From Gammaproteobacteria bacterium (GTDB lineage: Bacteria; Pseudomonadota; Gammaproteobacteria; Ga0077536): a stretch of 64,000 nt of DNA. Made by a program: the position numbers and the translations under genes. The stretch is from positions 62,001-126,000 of the forward strand of contig JACQWY010000032.1 in assembly GCA_016209015.1 (NCBI GenBank), in the 5' to 3' direction. Below are positions 1-9,400 of this stretch, piece after piece. The notes beneath the pieces are model-generated. The model made no database searches. It saw only the letters and a program-made list of their open reading frames with translations, and was not told the DNA's origin. Numbering within the stretch: position 1 is the first letter of the stretch; each line of letters starts with the position of its first letter.

Positions 1-38
1 CGCGGCCTATTCTACAGACGCGCGGCGGACCAGCCAGC

Positions 39-1091
39 TCACGCCGCGAACGTGCGCGCCACGGCGGCATCGGCCTCGCAAGCCTGCGCGCCGAGCGCGG
101 CCGCGGTGCCGAGCTGGTTGCGGGCGCGCACGAGGTTGTGCTCGCCCCGGCTCGCGTAGCGCCCCGCATCCCAGCCGAAGTAGCGTTCGTGGAGCGCGTC
201 CGCGCAGAAGCGCGCGGCGAGCTCGAGCTGGATCGTGAGCGTCGCGGGCACGATGGCGGCGATCTCGGCGGCCGTCAGGAAGTCGCGGGCGGCGGCGCCA
301 TAGCCCTCGAGCGCCGCGACGAACAGCGGCAGCGCAAAGCGGCCCTCGGCCGCGTCCTCGCCCGCCGGATTGCACCACGAGCGGAACGCGTCGCCCAGGT
401 CGAAGACGAGGGGACCGCGGCCGACGGTGTCGAGATCGACGAGTGCGCGGCAGGTACCGTCCTCGCCGAAGATGAAATTCGAGATCTTCGGATCGCCGTG
501 CACGACGCGCCCCGGTTCACGAGGCAATTGCGGCAGATCGGCGCAGCGCGCGCGGATCTCCGCCGCGAGCTGCGCAGCGGCGCCGTGGAGCCGATGCGAC
601 CCACATTCGGCGATCGCGCCCTCGAGCGTCGCGAGATGGCGCGTCAGATCATGGACCGGCGGGCGGAGCTGCGGGAACACGTAGTCGAGATCGGCGAGCG
701 CCGCGTGGAAGCGTGCGAGGCCCCGCCCTGCGGCGTGCGCGTAATGCACGTCCGGCATCGCGGTGAACGTCGTGCCCGCGACGTGCGTCAGCAGGCGCCA
801 CACGCGCGTCTCGCGCTCGATCCACGAGGCGCCGTTGCGCGCCGGCACGAGGCGTGGCGTCACCTGGCCGCGCGCGGCGAGATGGCGCGTGACCGCTTCG
901 ATGTTCGCGTTCACCGCGCCCGGGAAGATCGGATGCAGGCACTGCAGGACGTAGCGGCTGCCGTCCGCCGCGGTGACGAGGAAGGTCTGGTTGATGAGGC
1001 CGACGGTGATGGGCGCAATCGCCGCGACGGCGAGCGGCCAGTCCGCGAGGACCGCGCCGGCCGCAGCGCGGAAGTCGATCCCGTCCGTCAT
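39..1091 (-). CDS. Phosphotransferase of the APH/choline-kinase fold (sugar-kinase-like)
   Basis: The 350-residue product has the protein-kinase-like small-molecule kinase signature. The catalytic loop HGDPKISNF is at about residues 198-206 and the metal-binding DLD at 219-221, followed by a conserved FDLGDAFRS segment. These support ATP-dependent phosphorylation of a small cytoplasmic metabolite. The N-terminal half, with INQTF and YVLQ segments, resembles N-acetylhexosamine or homoserine kinase-like members, but the substrate cannot be read from the sequence. The ATG at 1091 is chosen because the frame upstream is low-complexity and overlaps the preceding gene. That gene stops 7 bases upstream, so the two are probably co-transcribed. 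Confidence 0.8.
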   Translation of the reverse strand: MTDGIDFRAAAGAVLADWPLAVAAIAPITVGLINQTFLVTAADGSRYVLQCLHPIFPGAVNANIEAVTRHLAARGQVTPRLVPARNGASWIERETRVWRLLTHVAGTTFTAMPDVHYAHAAGRGLARFHAALADLDYVFPQLRPPVHDLTRHLATLEGAIAECGSHRLHGAAAQLAAEIRARCADLPQLPREPGRVVHGDPKISNFIFGEDGTCRALVDLDTVGRGPLVFDLGDAFRSWCNPAGEDAAEGRFALPLFVAALEGYGAAARDFLTAAEIAAIVPATLTIQLELAARFCADALHERYFGWDAGRYASRGEHNLVRARNQLGTAAALGAQACEADAAVARTFAA

Positions 1092-1098
1092 GCGCGGC

Positions 1099-1560
1099 TC
1101 AGTCGCCGGGCTGACGATAGCCGATGCCGTTGAGCTCTGCTTCGAGGCCCGCGACTTCCTTCTTGAGCTTCTCGATCTGTGCGCGCGCCTCGTCGCGTTC
1201 GCGCCCGACGCGCGCGGTCTCGGCGAGGGCCTCGAATGCGGAGTGCTCGGCGCGCTCGGCGCGGTCGAGCGCGGCACTGCGCTGCGAGCTCAGCTCCGCT
1301 TCGAGCCGCGAGGGGCCGGACAGGCGGCGCCAGACCTGACGCATGTTGACCAGCCAGCCCTCGTGCTCGAGCGGCCGCGCCGTCGCGCGGAGATCCGCGA
1401 ACTCCGGGCGGTCCATGTGGGCGAGCGCGGTGTCGATCAGGAAGTCGATGAATTCGAGATCGGCCGTGCTGCGGGCCTCCGTCGTCGCGCGCCGCGTGAT
1501 GGCATACAACGCGCGGGCTTCCCAGAAGCCGGATTCGCCTTCATCGAACTCGATGCGCAT
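1099..1560 (-). CDS. Conserved hypothetical protein with C-terminal coiled coil
   Basis: This 153-residue protein has no family I can name. The first ~90 residues look globular and helical. Residues ~95-145 are a charged heptad-like stretch (AELSSQRSAALDRAERAEHS and following) ending in an E/K-rich coiled coil. The ATG at 1560 is preceded by GGGAGAG at good spacing. It lies just upstream of the phosphotransferase and about 50 bases downstream of the M16 peptidase gene on the same strand, so it is probably the middle gene of a run. It is cytoplasmic by absence of a signal peptide. Function unknown. Confidence 0.7.
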   Translation of the reverse strand: MRIEFDEGESGFWEARALYAITRRATTEARSTADLEFIDFLIDTALAHMDRPEFADLRATARPLEHEGWLVNMRQVWRRLSGPSRLEAELSSQRSAALDRAERAEHSAFEALAETARVGRERDEARAQIEKLKKEVAGLEAELNGIGYRQPGD

Positions 1561-1588
1561 GTGACTCTCCCGTTCCCGATGTGTCGCT

Positions 1589-1608
1589 GCGCGGTCTCCC
1601 GACCGCGC
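1589..1608 (-). terminator. Hairpin downstream of the M16C peptidase gene
   Basis: GCGCGGTC and GACCGCGC form an 8-bp perfect stem with a 4-base loop in the 50-base gap between two minus-strand genes. No T tract follows, so it may be an attenuating or mRNA-end hairpin rather than a strong terminator. Confidence 0.35.
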
Positions 1609-1612
1609 GGGC

Positions 1613-4522
1613 TCAGAGCGTGTGGGTCGCGAAACCCATCGCTTCGATCGTAGCGCGTTGCGCGTGCCCGGTGATGACCGCGTTCACGCCCCGTGCCGGA
1701 ACGAGGTAGCGGCCGGCGACGGCCACGAGTTCGTCGAGGCCCGCATTCAGCACGCGATCGCGGTACGCGGTGCGGAAGGCGTGCGTGCGGCCCTGACGCT
1801 CGGAATAGAACGCGTGGACGGCCGCACCGGCCGGCGAGCGCGGTTTGTCGAGCGCACGGATGACGCCGAGAATCGATTCCTCGAGCCGCGCCTGCTCGGC
1901 GTGCTCGGGGATCCAGGCCGGCGCGCGATCGAAATCGAGGAAGGTCTCGACGAGGCGCGGATCGCGATACGAGTAGAGCGAGAACACGCCGCTGTCGGCA
2001 TCGAAGCTCGCGCCGCCGCCGTAGGCGCCGCCCTGCTCGCGGATCGCGGGATGCAGGAAACCGTCCTGGAGATAGCGCGCGAGGATGGAGAGCAGCGGCG
2101 CATCGGGATGTCCCTCGGGCACCGCGGGGAAGGCGCGCGCGCAGAAGTTCACGGCAGAATTCGCGAGCCAGGCGGCGTTGCCCGCAGCAGCCGGCGCGGC
2201 GGGCACGAACGGCGCGAAGCCCGCGCCGCCGGCCGGCGCCGGCGCGCGCGCGATGGCCGCCGTCGCGGCCTCCGCCGCCGCTTCCTCACCGACGAACAGC
2301 ACGCGATAAGGCGCCGCGAGCAGGCGGTCGCGCAAGCTCCCGAAGCGCGCGGCGAGCGCCTCGATCGCCGCGTCCTCGTCCTTCGCCATGTCCTCGAGCG
2401 CCTGCACCGCGGCGATGTGATCGGGGCCGTCCCAGTGGGCGTGCAGCCAGCCGGCCGCCGAGAGGCCGCGTGCCGCGCCGTGCATCGCGAGGGTGTGTCC
2501 GCGATCCGTGATCGAGGCCTCGAGATCGGCGCGGGTCTGCGCGAGCAGCTCGCGCAGACGCTGATTCTCGTCGAAGCGCGCCACGCCGAGCAGCGCGAAC
2601 GCCTCCTCGACGAGCGGCGGCAGATGCCGCTCCAGCCCTTTCACGGAAACGACGAAATCGCCCGTGCTGCGCCCGAGATCGTCGCGCGCGCTGCGCATCG
2701 CGAGTGTCGCGCCGAACTGACCGAGGCGGGCACGCCGGGTCTGGGTCTCGAGATAGCTCTCGCCGCCGGCGCCGAGCTCGGTCAGGTAATCGGCGAAGAG
2801 CGGCAGGAAGGCGAGGTCGTCCGGCGCGCAAGCCGGGAATTCGAAGGCGAGCTGGGCATGTACGAGGCCGTTCGTGCCGCGCGCGTAGAAGTGCGCGGGG
2901 TGCGGTCCAATCCGCGTCTCGCGTCCCGTCAGCGGCGGCAGCGCGGCGGGCACGTCGGCGAGCGTGACCTTCGGCAGGAGCTCCGCGTCCTGCACGCTGC
3001 CCTGGCGGGCAGCGAGCGCTTCGGCCTCGGCGCGGATGCGCTCAGCGGCCGCGGCGTCGAGCCCGGCCTGCAGATCGGCGAGGCGCGCCGCCTCGGCCGC
3101 CGCCTCGCGCTCGCGCTGACCGGCATCGGGCCGCATGATGACGCGCGCGCGGTGTGCGTTCGCGAGCAGGCGCTTTTCGATCAGGCGCGGGACGAAGGCA
3201 GGCTCGAGCGCACGCTCGCGCAAATCCTTCAGCCGCCCGTCGATATCGAGCAGAGCGACGGGATCGCGGCGGTACATCGCCCCGGGCAGTGCGCGGCCCA
3301 TGAGCTGCAAACCATAGGGATAATCGTTGCCGCCGATGTCGCGCTGGGCCATCTCGATGCGATCGAGCACGGCGGTGAGCGTATCCGCCGGGACGCCTTC
3401 GCGCCGCACGGTCTCCAGCACGCCGAGCAGATCCGCTTCGAGCTCCGCGGCATGCGCGGGCTCGGTGCCCTCGACGCCGCAACAGAACACGAGCTGCCGC
3501 GCGGAATCGTCGATACCGCAGAGCTCCGAAGGGGCCTGGGCGAGCGGCGTCGTTTCGAGGAAATGCCGCAGCGGCGAGGCGCTGTGCTCCAGCAGCACGC
3601 CGGCGAGCACGTGCGCTTCGAGCATCGCCTGCGGATCGGCCGCTTCGCCCACGAGCCAGCCCCACACCGCGTGCGTCCCGCCTTCGCAATCCGCCGGATC
3701 GTCGACGGAATACGCGGTCTCGTGCGCGACGGGCGCGGCAAGTGGCGCTTCGACGGCGCTGACGATCGGTGCGGCGACCTGTCCCGTGAAATAATCGAGC
3801 ACGTTGCGGACGATCGAGCCCTGGTGCTCGTGCGCCGGGAAGCTCCCGTAGGTCATGAACACGGCCTGGCTCGGATGGTAGTGCCGGGCGTGGAAGGCCT
3901 TCAGGTACTCGTAGGTGAGATCCGGGATCGCCGCGGGATCGCCGCCGCTGTTGAAGCGGTAGGGCGTCGTCGGGAACAGTCCCGCGTGCAAGTGATGATA
4001 GAGCTGCGAGACCGGCGCGCTCATCGCGCCCTTCATCTCGTTGTAGACGACACCCTTGTAGACGAGGCCGGCCTCGGGCTCCCCTGGCGCAGCGAACTCG
4101 ACGCGACAGCCCTCCTGCGCGAAATCGAGGCGATCGAGCGTCGGGAAGAATACGGCGTCGAGATACACGCCGAGCAGATTGTCGAAGTCCTTGCGGTTCT
4201 GGGTCGCGAACGGATACGCGGTGCTGTCGCTGCTCGTGAACGCGTTCATGAACGTGTTGAGCGAGCGCCGGAGCATCATGAAGAACGGATCGCGCACCGG
4301 ATAGCGCCGGCTGCCGCAGAGCGTGGTGTGCTCGAGGATGTGGGCGACGCCCGTCGAATTCTCGGGCAGCGTCGGGAAGGCCACCATGAACGCGTTGTTC
4401 GTGTCGTCGGCGGCGAGATGATAGTGCCGCGCGCCTGTCGCCCGGTGGACGTAGGACTGGAACTCGATCCGGAGCGAGGCGATCGGGCGACGTTCGACGA
4501 GCTCGAAAGGGGTGTCGTTCAT
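1613..4522 (-). CDS. M16C metallopeptidase (PreP/insulinase-like)
   Basis: The 969-residue product has the inverted zinc motif HxxEH (HILEH) at residues 61-65 and the downstream conserved NEMKGAMS segment near residue 160 that contributes the third zinc ligand region. The length (~970) and four-domain size match the M16C presequence-peptidase family, a single-chain clamshell that degrades unstructured peptides in the cytoplasm. No signal peptide is present. The ATG at 4522 is chosen because it overlaps the stop of the upstream HAD gene in an ATGA junction, indicating translational coupling. An in-frame extension upstream would run into the HAD gene. A long open frame on the opposite strand is an artefact of high GC. 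Confidence 0.88.
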   Translation of the reverse strand: MNDTPFELVERRPIASLRIEFQSYVHRATGARHYHLAADDTNNAFMVAFPTLPENSTGVAHILEHTTLCGSRRYPVRDPFFMMLRRSLNTFMNAFTSSDSTAYPFATQNRKDFDNLLGVYLDAVFFPTLDRLDFAQEGCRVEFAAPGEPEAGLVYKGVVYNEMKGAMSAPVSQLYHHLHAGLFPTTPYRFNSGGDPAAIPDLTYEYLKAFHARHYHPSQAVFMTYGSFPAHEHQGSIVRNVLDYFTGQVAAPIVSAVEAPLAAPVAHETAYSVDDPADCEGGTHAVWGWLVGEAADPQAMLEAHVLAGVLLEHSASPLRHFLETTPLAQAPSELCGIDDSARQLVFCCGVEGTEPAHAAELEADLLGVLETVRREGVPADTLTAVLDRIEMAQRDIGGNDYPYGLQLMGRALPGAMYRRDPVALLDIDGRLKDLRERALEPAFVPRLIEKRLLANAHRARVIMRPDAGQREREAAAEAARLADLQAGLDAAAAERIRAEAEALAARQGSVQDAELLPKVTLADVPAALPPLTGRETRIGPHPAHFYARGTNGLVHAQLAFEFPACAPDDLAFLPLFADYLTELGAGGESYLETQTRRARLGQFGATLAMRSARDDLGRSTGDFVVSVKGLERHLPPLVEEAFALLGVARFDENQRLRELLAQTRADLEASITDRGHTLAMHGAARGLSAAGWLHAHWDGPDHIAAVQALEDMAKDEDAAIEALAARFGSLRDRLLAAPYRVLFVGEEAAAEAATAAIARAPAPAGGAGFAPFVPAAPAAAGNAAWLANSAVNFCARAFPAVPEGHPDAPLLSILARYLQDGFLHPAIREQGGAYGGGASFDADSGVFSLYSYRDPRLVETFLDFDRAPAWIPEHAEQARLEESILGVIRALDKPRSPAGAAVHAFYSERQGRTHAFRTAYRDRVLNAGLDELVAVAGRYLVPARGVNAVITGHAQRATIEAMGFATHTL

Positions 4523-5229
4523 GAATATTGTGACCGTTGGTGGTTTTCGATGGTTGCAATGGCGGCCCGCAGCTCCGCGAAGGATGCGATCTCGACATGG
4601 GCCGGCCGGAGATCCTGCGGCCATTCCCGGCCGGCGCGGTTCACCCAGATCGACGCGACGCCCGCACGGTGCGCGGCCTCCACGTCGTAATACGGCTCGT
4701 CGCCGATGTGGATCATCGCCTCGGGCCGGACGCCGGTGCGCTCGACCACGATTTCGAACATCCGCGGATCCGGCTTCGCGGTCTTCGCGAGCGCGGGCGA
4801 GACGCAGAACTCGAAGTAGTGCGCGACGCCGGCGCGATCGAGATCCGTGTTGCCGTTCGTGATGGCGACGAGACGGTAATCGGTGCGCAGGATTTCGAGC
4901 GCGTGCACGGCGTCCTCGTACATCTCGACCTCGCTGCGCGCCGCCAGGAAGGCCGCGACCGCCGGCTCCGCGAGCTCCGCCGAATGCCCGGCCTGCGGCA
5001 GGAGCTCCGCCAGCGCGTGGATGCGCAGCAGCGTGAAGTCGTGGCGCAGCTCCGGGCGGTCCTTCGCGAGCTGGCGGCGGTAGTTCACGAGGTCCTCGAT
5101 CGACCAGCGTGCGGTGAGCTGCGGTGCCTCCGCCGTGAGCCAGGCGTAGAGCACGTCCTCGGCGCGCATGAGCACCGGGCCCGCGTCCCAGAGCGTGTCG
5201 TCGAGATCGAAAGAGAGCAGCTCGATCAT
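4519..5229 (-). CDS. HAD-superfamily hydrolase (YjjG/phosphatase-like)
   Basis: The 236-residue protein carries all haloacid-dehalogenase motifs: motif I DLDDT with nucleophile Asp8 and acid/base Asp10, motif II ITNGN, the lysine in AKPDP, and motif IV HIGDEPYYDV. The helical cap between motifs I and II fits subclass IA phosphatases such as the nucleotidase YjjG. The start at 5229 gives a product beginning right before motif I, as usual; an upstream ATG would add eight basic residues. The last codon overlaps the M16C start by 4 bases. It is likely a house-cleaning phosphatase; the substrate is unknown. Confidence 0.85.
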   Translation of the reverse strand: MIELLSFDLDDTLWDAGPVLMRAEDVLYAWLTAEAPQLTARWSIEDLVNYRRQLAKDRPELRHDFTLLRIHALAELLPQAGHSAELAEPAVAAFLAARSEVEMYEDAVHALEILRTDYRLVAITNGNTDLDRAGVAHYFEFCVSPALAKTAKPDPRMFEIVVERTGVRPEAMIHIGDEPYYDVEAAHRAGVASIWVNRAGREWPQDLRPAHVEIASFAELRAAIATIENHQRSQYS

Positions 5230-5311
5230 GCGCGGGGTCGAGGCGCGGCGCACCCGGGCGCCGTCGAGACGCTATACTGCGGGCAAACCGGGACTTCGGA
5301 GTTCACTACAC

Positions 5312-5794
5312 ATGCCGTCTTTCGATGTCGTTTCGGAAATCAATATGCACGAGCTGACCAACGCCGTGGATCAGGCGAATCGCGAAATCGCGAACCGCTT
5401 CGATTTCAAAGGCACCAATACGCGGGTCGAGCAGAATGAATACGAGATGAGCATCATCGCCGAAGGGGAATTCCAAGTGAAGCAGGTCGCGGAAATCCTC
5501 CAGGGCAAGATCGCGAAGCGCGGCATCGACCTCGTTAGTCTGGAGATGGGGGAGATCCACACGAATCTCAATGAGGCGCGGCAGAAAATCACGGCCAGGC
5601 ACGGCATCGGCAAGGAGGACGGCAAGAAGATCCTCAAGCTCATCAAGGACTCCAAGCTCAAGGTGCAGGCCCAGATCCAGGACGATCAGGTGCGGGTGAT
5701 GGGCAAGAAGCGCGACGATCTGCAGGAATGCATTACCAGCTTGCGCGCCGCGAAGCTCGGCCTGCCGCTGCAATACACGAATTTCCGCGACTGA
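5312..5794 (+). CDS. yajQ: YajQ family nucleotide-binding protein
   Basis: The 160-residue protein matches the YajQ family over its full length. It starts MPSFDVVSEI and has the ANRFDFKGT segment at ~25-33, the LEMGE motif and the C-terminal LPLQYTNFRD ending. Family members have two ferredoxin-like domains and bind nucleotides; some Xanthomonas and Pseudomonas homologues bind c-di-GMP. The ATG at 5312 is chosen because the family begins with this MPSFDVVSE sequence. The upstream extension overlaps the divergent HAD gene and is not family-like. Confidence 0.95.
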   Translation: MPSFDVVSEINMHELTNAVDQANREIANRFDFKGTNTRVEQNEYEMSIIAEGEFQVKQVAEILQGKIAKRGIDLVSLEMGEIHTNLNEARQKITARHGIGKEDGKKILKLIKDSKLKVQAQIQDDQVRVMGKKRDDLQECITSLRAAKLGLPLQYTNFRD

Positions 5795-5816
5795 TGCGGG
5801 GTTTCCGGACATACCC

Positions 5817-6008
5817 ATGAGCCAACTCACCCTCGAACACCACTTCAACTGCCCCTACTGCGGGGCGGCGATCTCGGTCGTCCTGGATTTGTCGCAGCGC
5901 GCGGAAGACTACGTCGAGGATTGCGAAGTGTGCTGCCAGCCGATGCGCGTCGCCTACGCCACCGACGACGCCGAGCTCAGCTGGTTCCGGGTCGATCGCC
6001 TGGATTGA
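5817..6008 (+). CDS. CPXCG-motif cysteine-rich small protein
   Basis: The 63-residue protein has paired cysteines in CPYC (Cys12, Cys15) and CEVCC (Cys36, Cys39, Cys40), the layout of the CPXCG cysteine-rich family, which probably binds one zinc ion. The acidic stretch DYVEDCEVCCQPM and the tail ending WFRVDR are typical. It follows yajQ by 22 bases and precedes a DUF3301 gene by 4 bases, so the three are probably one transcript. No function is established for the family. Confidence 0.88.
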   Translation: MSQLTLEHHFNCPYCGAAISVVLDLSQRAEDYVEDCEVCCQPMRVAYATDDAELSWFRVDRLD

Positions 6009-6012
6009 GCGC

Positions 6013-6399
6013 GTGGAGGACGCACTCGCACTTGCCGCCGTCGTCGGCCTCGCCGTGTGGCTCTGGCAGTGGAGCGTGGCGACGCGCGAACGCGTGCTCG
6101 TGATCAGCAACCGCGTGTGCCGCGAGCTCGGCCTGCAGCAGCTCGACGAGACCGCAGCACTGCGGCGCATGGCGCTCGCCCGCAACGAGGACGGACGCCT
6201 CAGCCTGCGACGCGTCTACGGCTTCGACTTCAGCATCAGCGGCGCCGATCGCCATCTCGGCGAAGTGGCGCTGCTCGGCGCGCAGATCGAGTGGGTCGTG
6301 CTGGATCACCCCGACGGGCAGATCGTGGTCGATGCGGATACCGCGATGCGCCGGCGTCCGCGGCATCTGCGCGTGGTGGATTCCTCGGATCCGCAGTAA
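6013..6399 (+). CDS. DUF3301 membrane-anchored protein
   Basis: The 128-residue protein begins at GTG 6013. It has one N-terminal membrane segment (residues ~4-20, LALAAVVGLAVWLWQW) and a conserved cytoplasmic domain with RVCRELGLQQLDETAALRR, FDFSISG and DRHLGEVALLG segments, the pattern of DUF3301. The family function is unknown. It sits 4 bases after the cysteine-rich gene and ends convergently with the large coiled-coil gene, with a GC hairpin (6404-6420) in the 27-base gap. Confidence 0.8.
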   Translation: MEDALALAAVVGLAVWLWQWSVATRERVLVISNRVCRELGLQQLDETAALRRMALARNEDGRLSLRRVYGFDFSISGADRHLGEVALLGAQIEWVVLDHPDGQIVVDADTAMRRRPRHLRVVDSSDPQ

Positions 6400-6403
6400 A
6401 CCC

Positions 6404-6420
6404 GCCGCCGCGACGGCGGC
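6404..6420. terminator. Hairpin between convergent genes
   Basis: GCCGCCG and CGGCGGC form a 7-bp stem with a 3-base loop between two convergent stop codons. There is no T tract in either direction, so termination strength is uncertain. Confidence 0.35.
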
Positions 6421-6426
6421 GCGCGC

Positions 6427-9400
6427 TCAATTGTCCTTGAGATGCGCGGCGAGCTCTTCGATGAGCGCCTGATCGTGGGCTTTGGCGGCGACGCGCGCGG
6501 CCTGCGCGCGTTTCTTGATGCGCTCGAGATGGGCGCGCTGGTTCGCGAAGATCTGCTGCTGCATCGCGTGACCGTCGTGCTCTTCCTGCTCGCGCAGCCA
6601 GGATTCGATTTCGTGCTCGAAGCGGTTGCGCGAGGCCTGCTCCTCCTGGCGGTGGTGCTCGAGATTCTGCTCGTTGGCGAGCGCCGCCGCCTGGACCTTC
6701 TGCTGCGTGGCCTCTGCCGCTGCGACGCTGGCGCGCGCTTCGGCGAGCTCGGCCTCGATCGCCGCCAGATCGGACTCGAGCTCCGGACTGGAAACCGCGA
6801 TCTGCGCAGCGGCACGGCGGCGGGCGCTGTCGAGCTCGGCACGATGACTTTCGGCGCGCTGCTGGAGCTGGAGCGCGTGCTCCTTCTCGCGCTGCGCCTC
6901 GTCGAGCAGAGAACGCAGCTTCAGGGCCTCCGATTCGAGGCGCTGGCGCTCGGCGCGCAGCTTCTGCTCCTCGCGTTCGCGGAGGAGGGCATGCGTGTCC
7001 TTGTATTCCTGGATGATCTTCTCGGCTTCCGCCGCCGCCGCGACGCGCGCTGCTTCAGCGACCGCCTTGTCCCGCCGCGCGCGCTCGAGCTCTTCGGCAT
7101 TACGCGCGAACTCGGCCTCGAGGCGGCGGCGCTCGGAGGCGACCTTCGCCTGCATCTCGTCGCGCAGTTGGCGTTCGAGCTCGACCTGACGCTGCTGGTG
7201 TTCCTCCGCCTGGCGGGCGGCATGCTGTCGCGCCGTTTCCACTTCCGACTGCAGACGTTTCGCCTCGACGAGCTTCTTCAGCGCGTCCGCTGATTCGGAT
7301 TGCAGGCGTTCGCGCTCGGCCCGGAGCTGGCGTTCGGCCTCCTCCTTCATGCGTTGCAGCCGCGCGAGCTCCTCGGCCTGCCAGGCATAGCTGGCCTCGA
7401 GCTTGCGTTCCTCTTCCTTCAGCCGCCCCTCGGCCTCTTCGCGCATGCGCTGGATGCGCGCCTCCTCCTCGCGATGACGACGGGCGGCCTCCTCCTCGGC
7501 GTAGCGCTTCTCCCGCTCGAGCTGTTCCTTCAGGCGCTGGGTCTCGGCGAGCGTGCGCTGCGTGCGGGCTGCTTCCTCGGCGAGACGGGCCTGCTCGGCG
7601 GCAAGGCGCTCGTTCGCGACGCGCTCGGCCTCGACGCGCGCGGCTTCCGCTTCCTGTTTCAGGCGGCGGGCTTCCTCGAGCTGGCGCGCGGCCTCCTCGA
7701 GCTCATGGGCTTCCTTCTCGCGCAGGCGGGCGGCATGTTCCTGCGCCTCCTGCTTCGCGCATTCGAGCTCCTCTTTCAGGCGGCGGGCTTCCTCCACGCG
7801 CTGCTCTTCTTCGCGCAGCCGGGCTTCCGCCTCTTCGCGCATGCGCTGCATGCGGGCCTCTTCCTCGGCGCGACGCTGTTCCGCCTCGGCGGCGAGACGG
7901 GCCTGCTCGGCGGCGAGACGCTCGTTCGCGAGACGTTCGGCCTCGAGCTTCGCGGCTTCCGCTTCCTGTTTGAGCCGGCGCGCTTCCTCGAGTTGACGCG
8001 CGGCTTCTTCGAGCTCGCGGGCTTCCTTCTCGCGCAGCCGGGCGGCGTGCTCCTGGGTTTCGAGCTTCGCGCGCTCGAGCTCCTCTTTCAGGCGCCGCGC
8101 CTCTTCCACGCGCTGCTCTTCCTCGCGCAGGCGCGCCTCGGCTTCATCCCGCATGCGCTGCACCCGGGCCTCTTCCTCCTGACGCAGACGCGCGGCCTCT
8201 TCCTGATTCTCGCGGCGTTCCTGCTCCAGCAGGTGCTTGAGCTGCTGGGTCTCGCTCAGCGTGCGGCGGGCCCACTCGGACTCGCGCTCGATCCGTTCCT
8301 GTTCTTCGCGGAGGCGCTCGGCCGCGACGCGCTCGGCCTCGAGCTTCGCCAGCTCGGCCTCCTGCTTCATGCGCCGCGCTTCTTCGAGCTGGCGTGCGGC
8401 CTCCTCGAGCTCGCGCGTCTCCTTCTCACGCAGCCGCGCGGCCTGGTCCTCGGCGTCGCGCTTCGCGAGCTCGAGCGCTTCCTGCTGGCGGCGCGCCTCT
8501 TCGAGACGCTGCTCCTGCTCGCGCAACCGCAGGTCGGCTTCTTCGCGCAGTGCCCGGATCCGCTCCTCGTCCTCGGCGCGGCGTCGCGCGGCTTCTTCCT
8601 CCGCGCGACGCTTCTCGAGCTCGAGCTCTTGCTTGAGTTGCGCGACCTCGGCGAAGGAGCGCCGCGCCTGCTCCGCCTCGAGGGCTAGCCGGGCCTGTTC
8701 TTCCTGCAGGCGGGAGGCGGCGAGCTGCTCCGCCTCGAGCTTTGCCTGCTCCGCTTCCTGCTTCTGCCGTCGCGCGTCGTCGAGCCGCTGCGTCGCTTGC
8801 TCGAGCTCCCGCGCTTCCTGCTCTTTCAGGCGGCTGTTCTGCTCCTGGGCATGACGCTTCGCATGCTCGAGCTCGTCCTTGAGCCGCTGCGCTTCCTCCC
8901 ACACGCGCTTCGCCTTGTCCGCTTCATGGGCGAGCCGCGTGCGCTCGGCCTGGACCTGCAGCGCCGCCGTGGCGAGCGCTTCCTGCCGCGCGCGCTCCGC
9001 TTGCTCCTTCAAGCGCCGCGCCTCGTCGAGTTGCACGCTCGCCTTCGCGAGCTCGGCGCGCAGCGCCTGCGCGCGGAGATCCGCTTCGATGATCTCGCTG
9101 TTGCCGTCGAGCCCGGCTTGGCGGCGTTCGGCTTCGGATCGCTGCGAGGCGGGGACGAGCTGCGCGGCCGCGACGACCCTTGCCGGCGCGGAGGCCGCGG
9201 GCTTGGCCGGGGCCACACCGGACGGCTTCGGACCCTCGCCGCTCAGGATGCCCTGCTTGACGAGGCCGCCGCTCAGGTAGAAGACGTCGAAGCCGCGTTC
9301 GGACAGCAGGAACGCGCCGACCGAGCTGCGCGAGCCGGTGTCGCAACAGACGATGTAGAGCTTCGATTTGTCGAGCCGCTCGGCGTGCATGCGCAACATG

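Noticed and set aside
1622..4690. Plus-strand open frame of about 1000 codons antisense to the M16C peptidase
   Set aside because: Arg/Glu-rich with no family features; it mirrors the codon bias of the well-supported peptidase gene on the other strand.
7300..8688. Plus-strand frame rich in Leu, Phe and Ala that looks like a membrane protein
   Set aside because: It is the complement of Glu/Arg-rich coiled-coil codons (GAG to CTC, CGC to GCG); the minus-strand gene has clear domains at its N-terminus and continues through.
7430..8840. Could the tandem repeats be a CRISPR or VNTR array?
   Set aside because: The repeat units are in frame, ~396 bp, without unique spacers, and encode a coiled coil.
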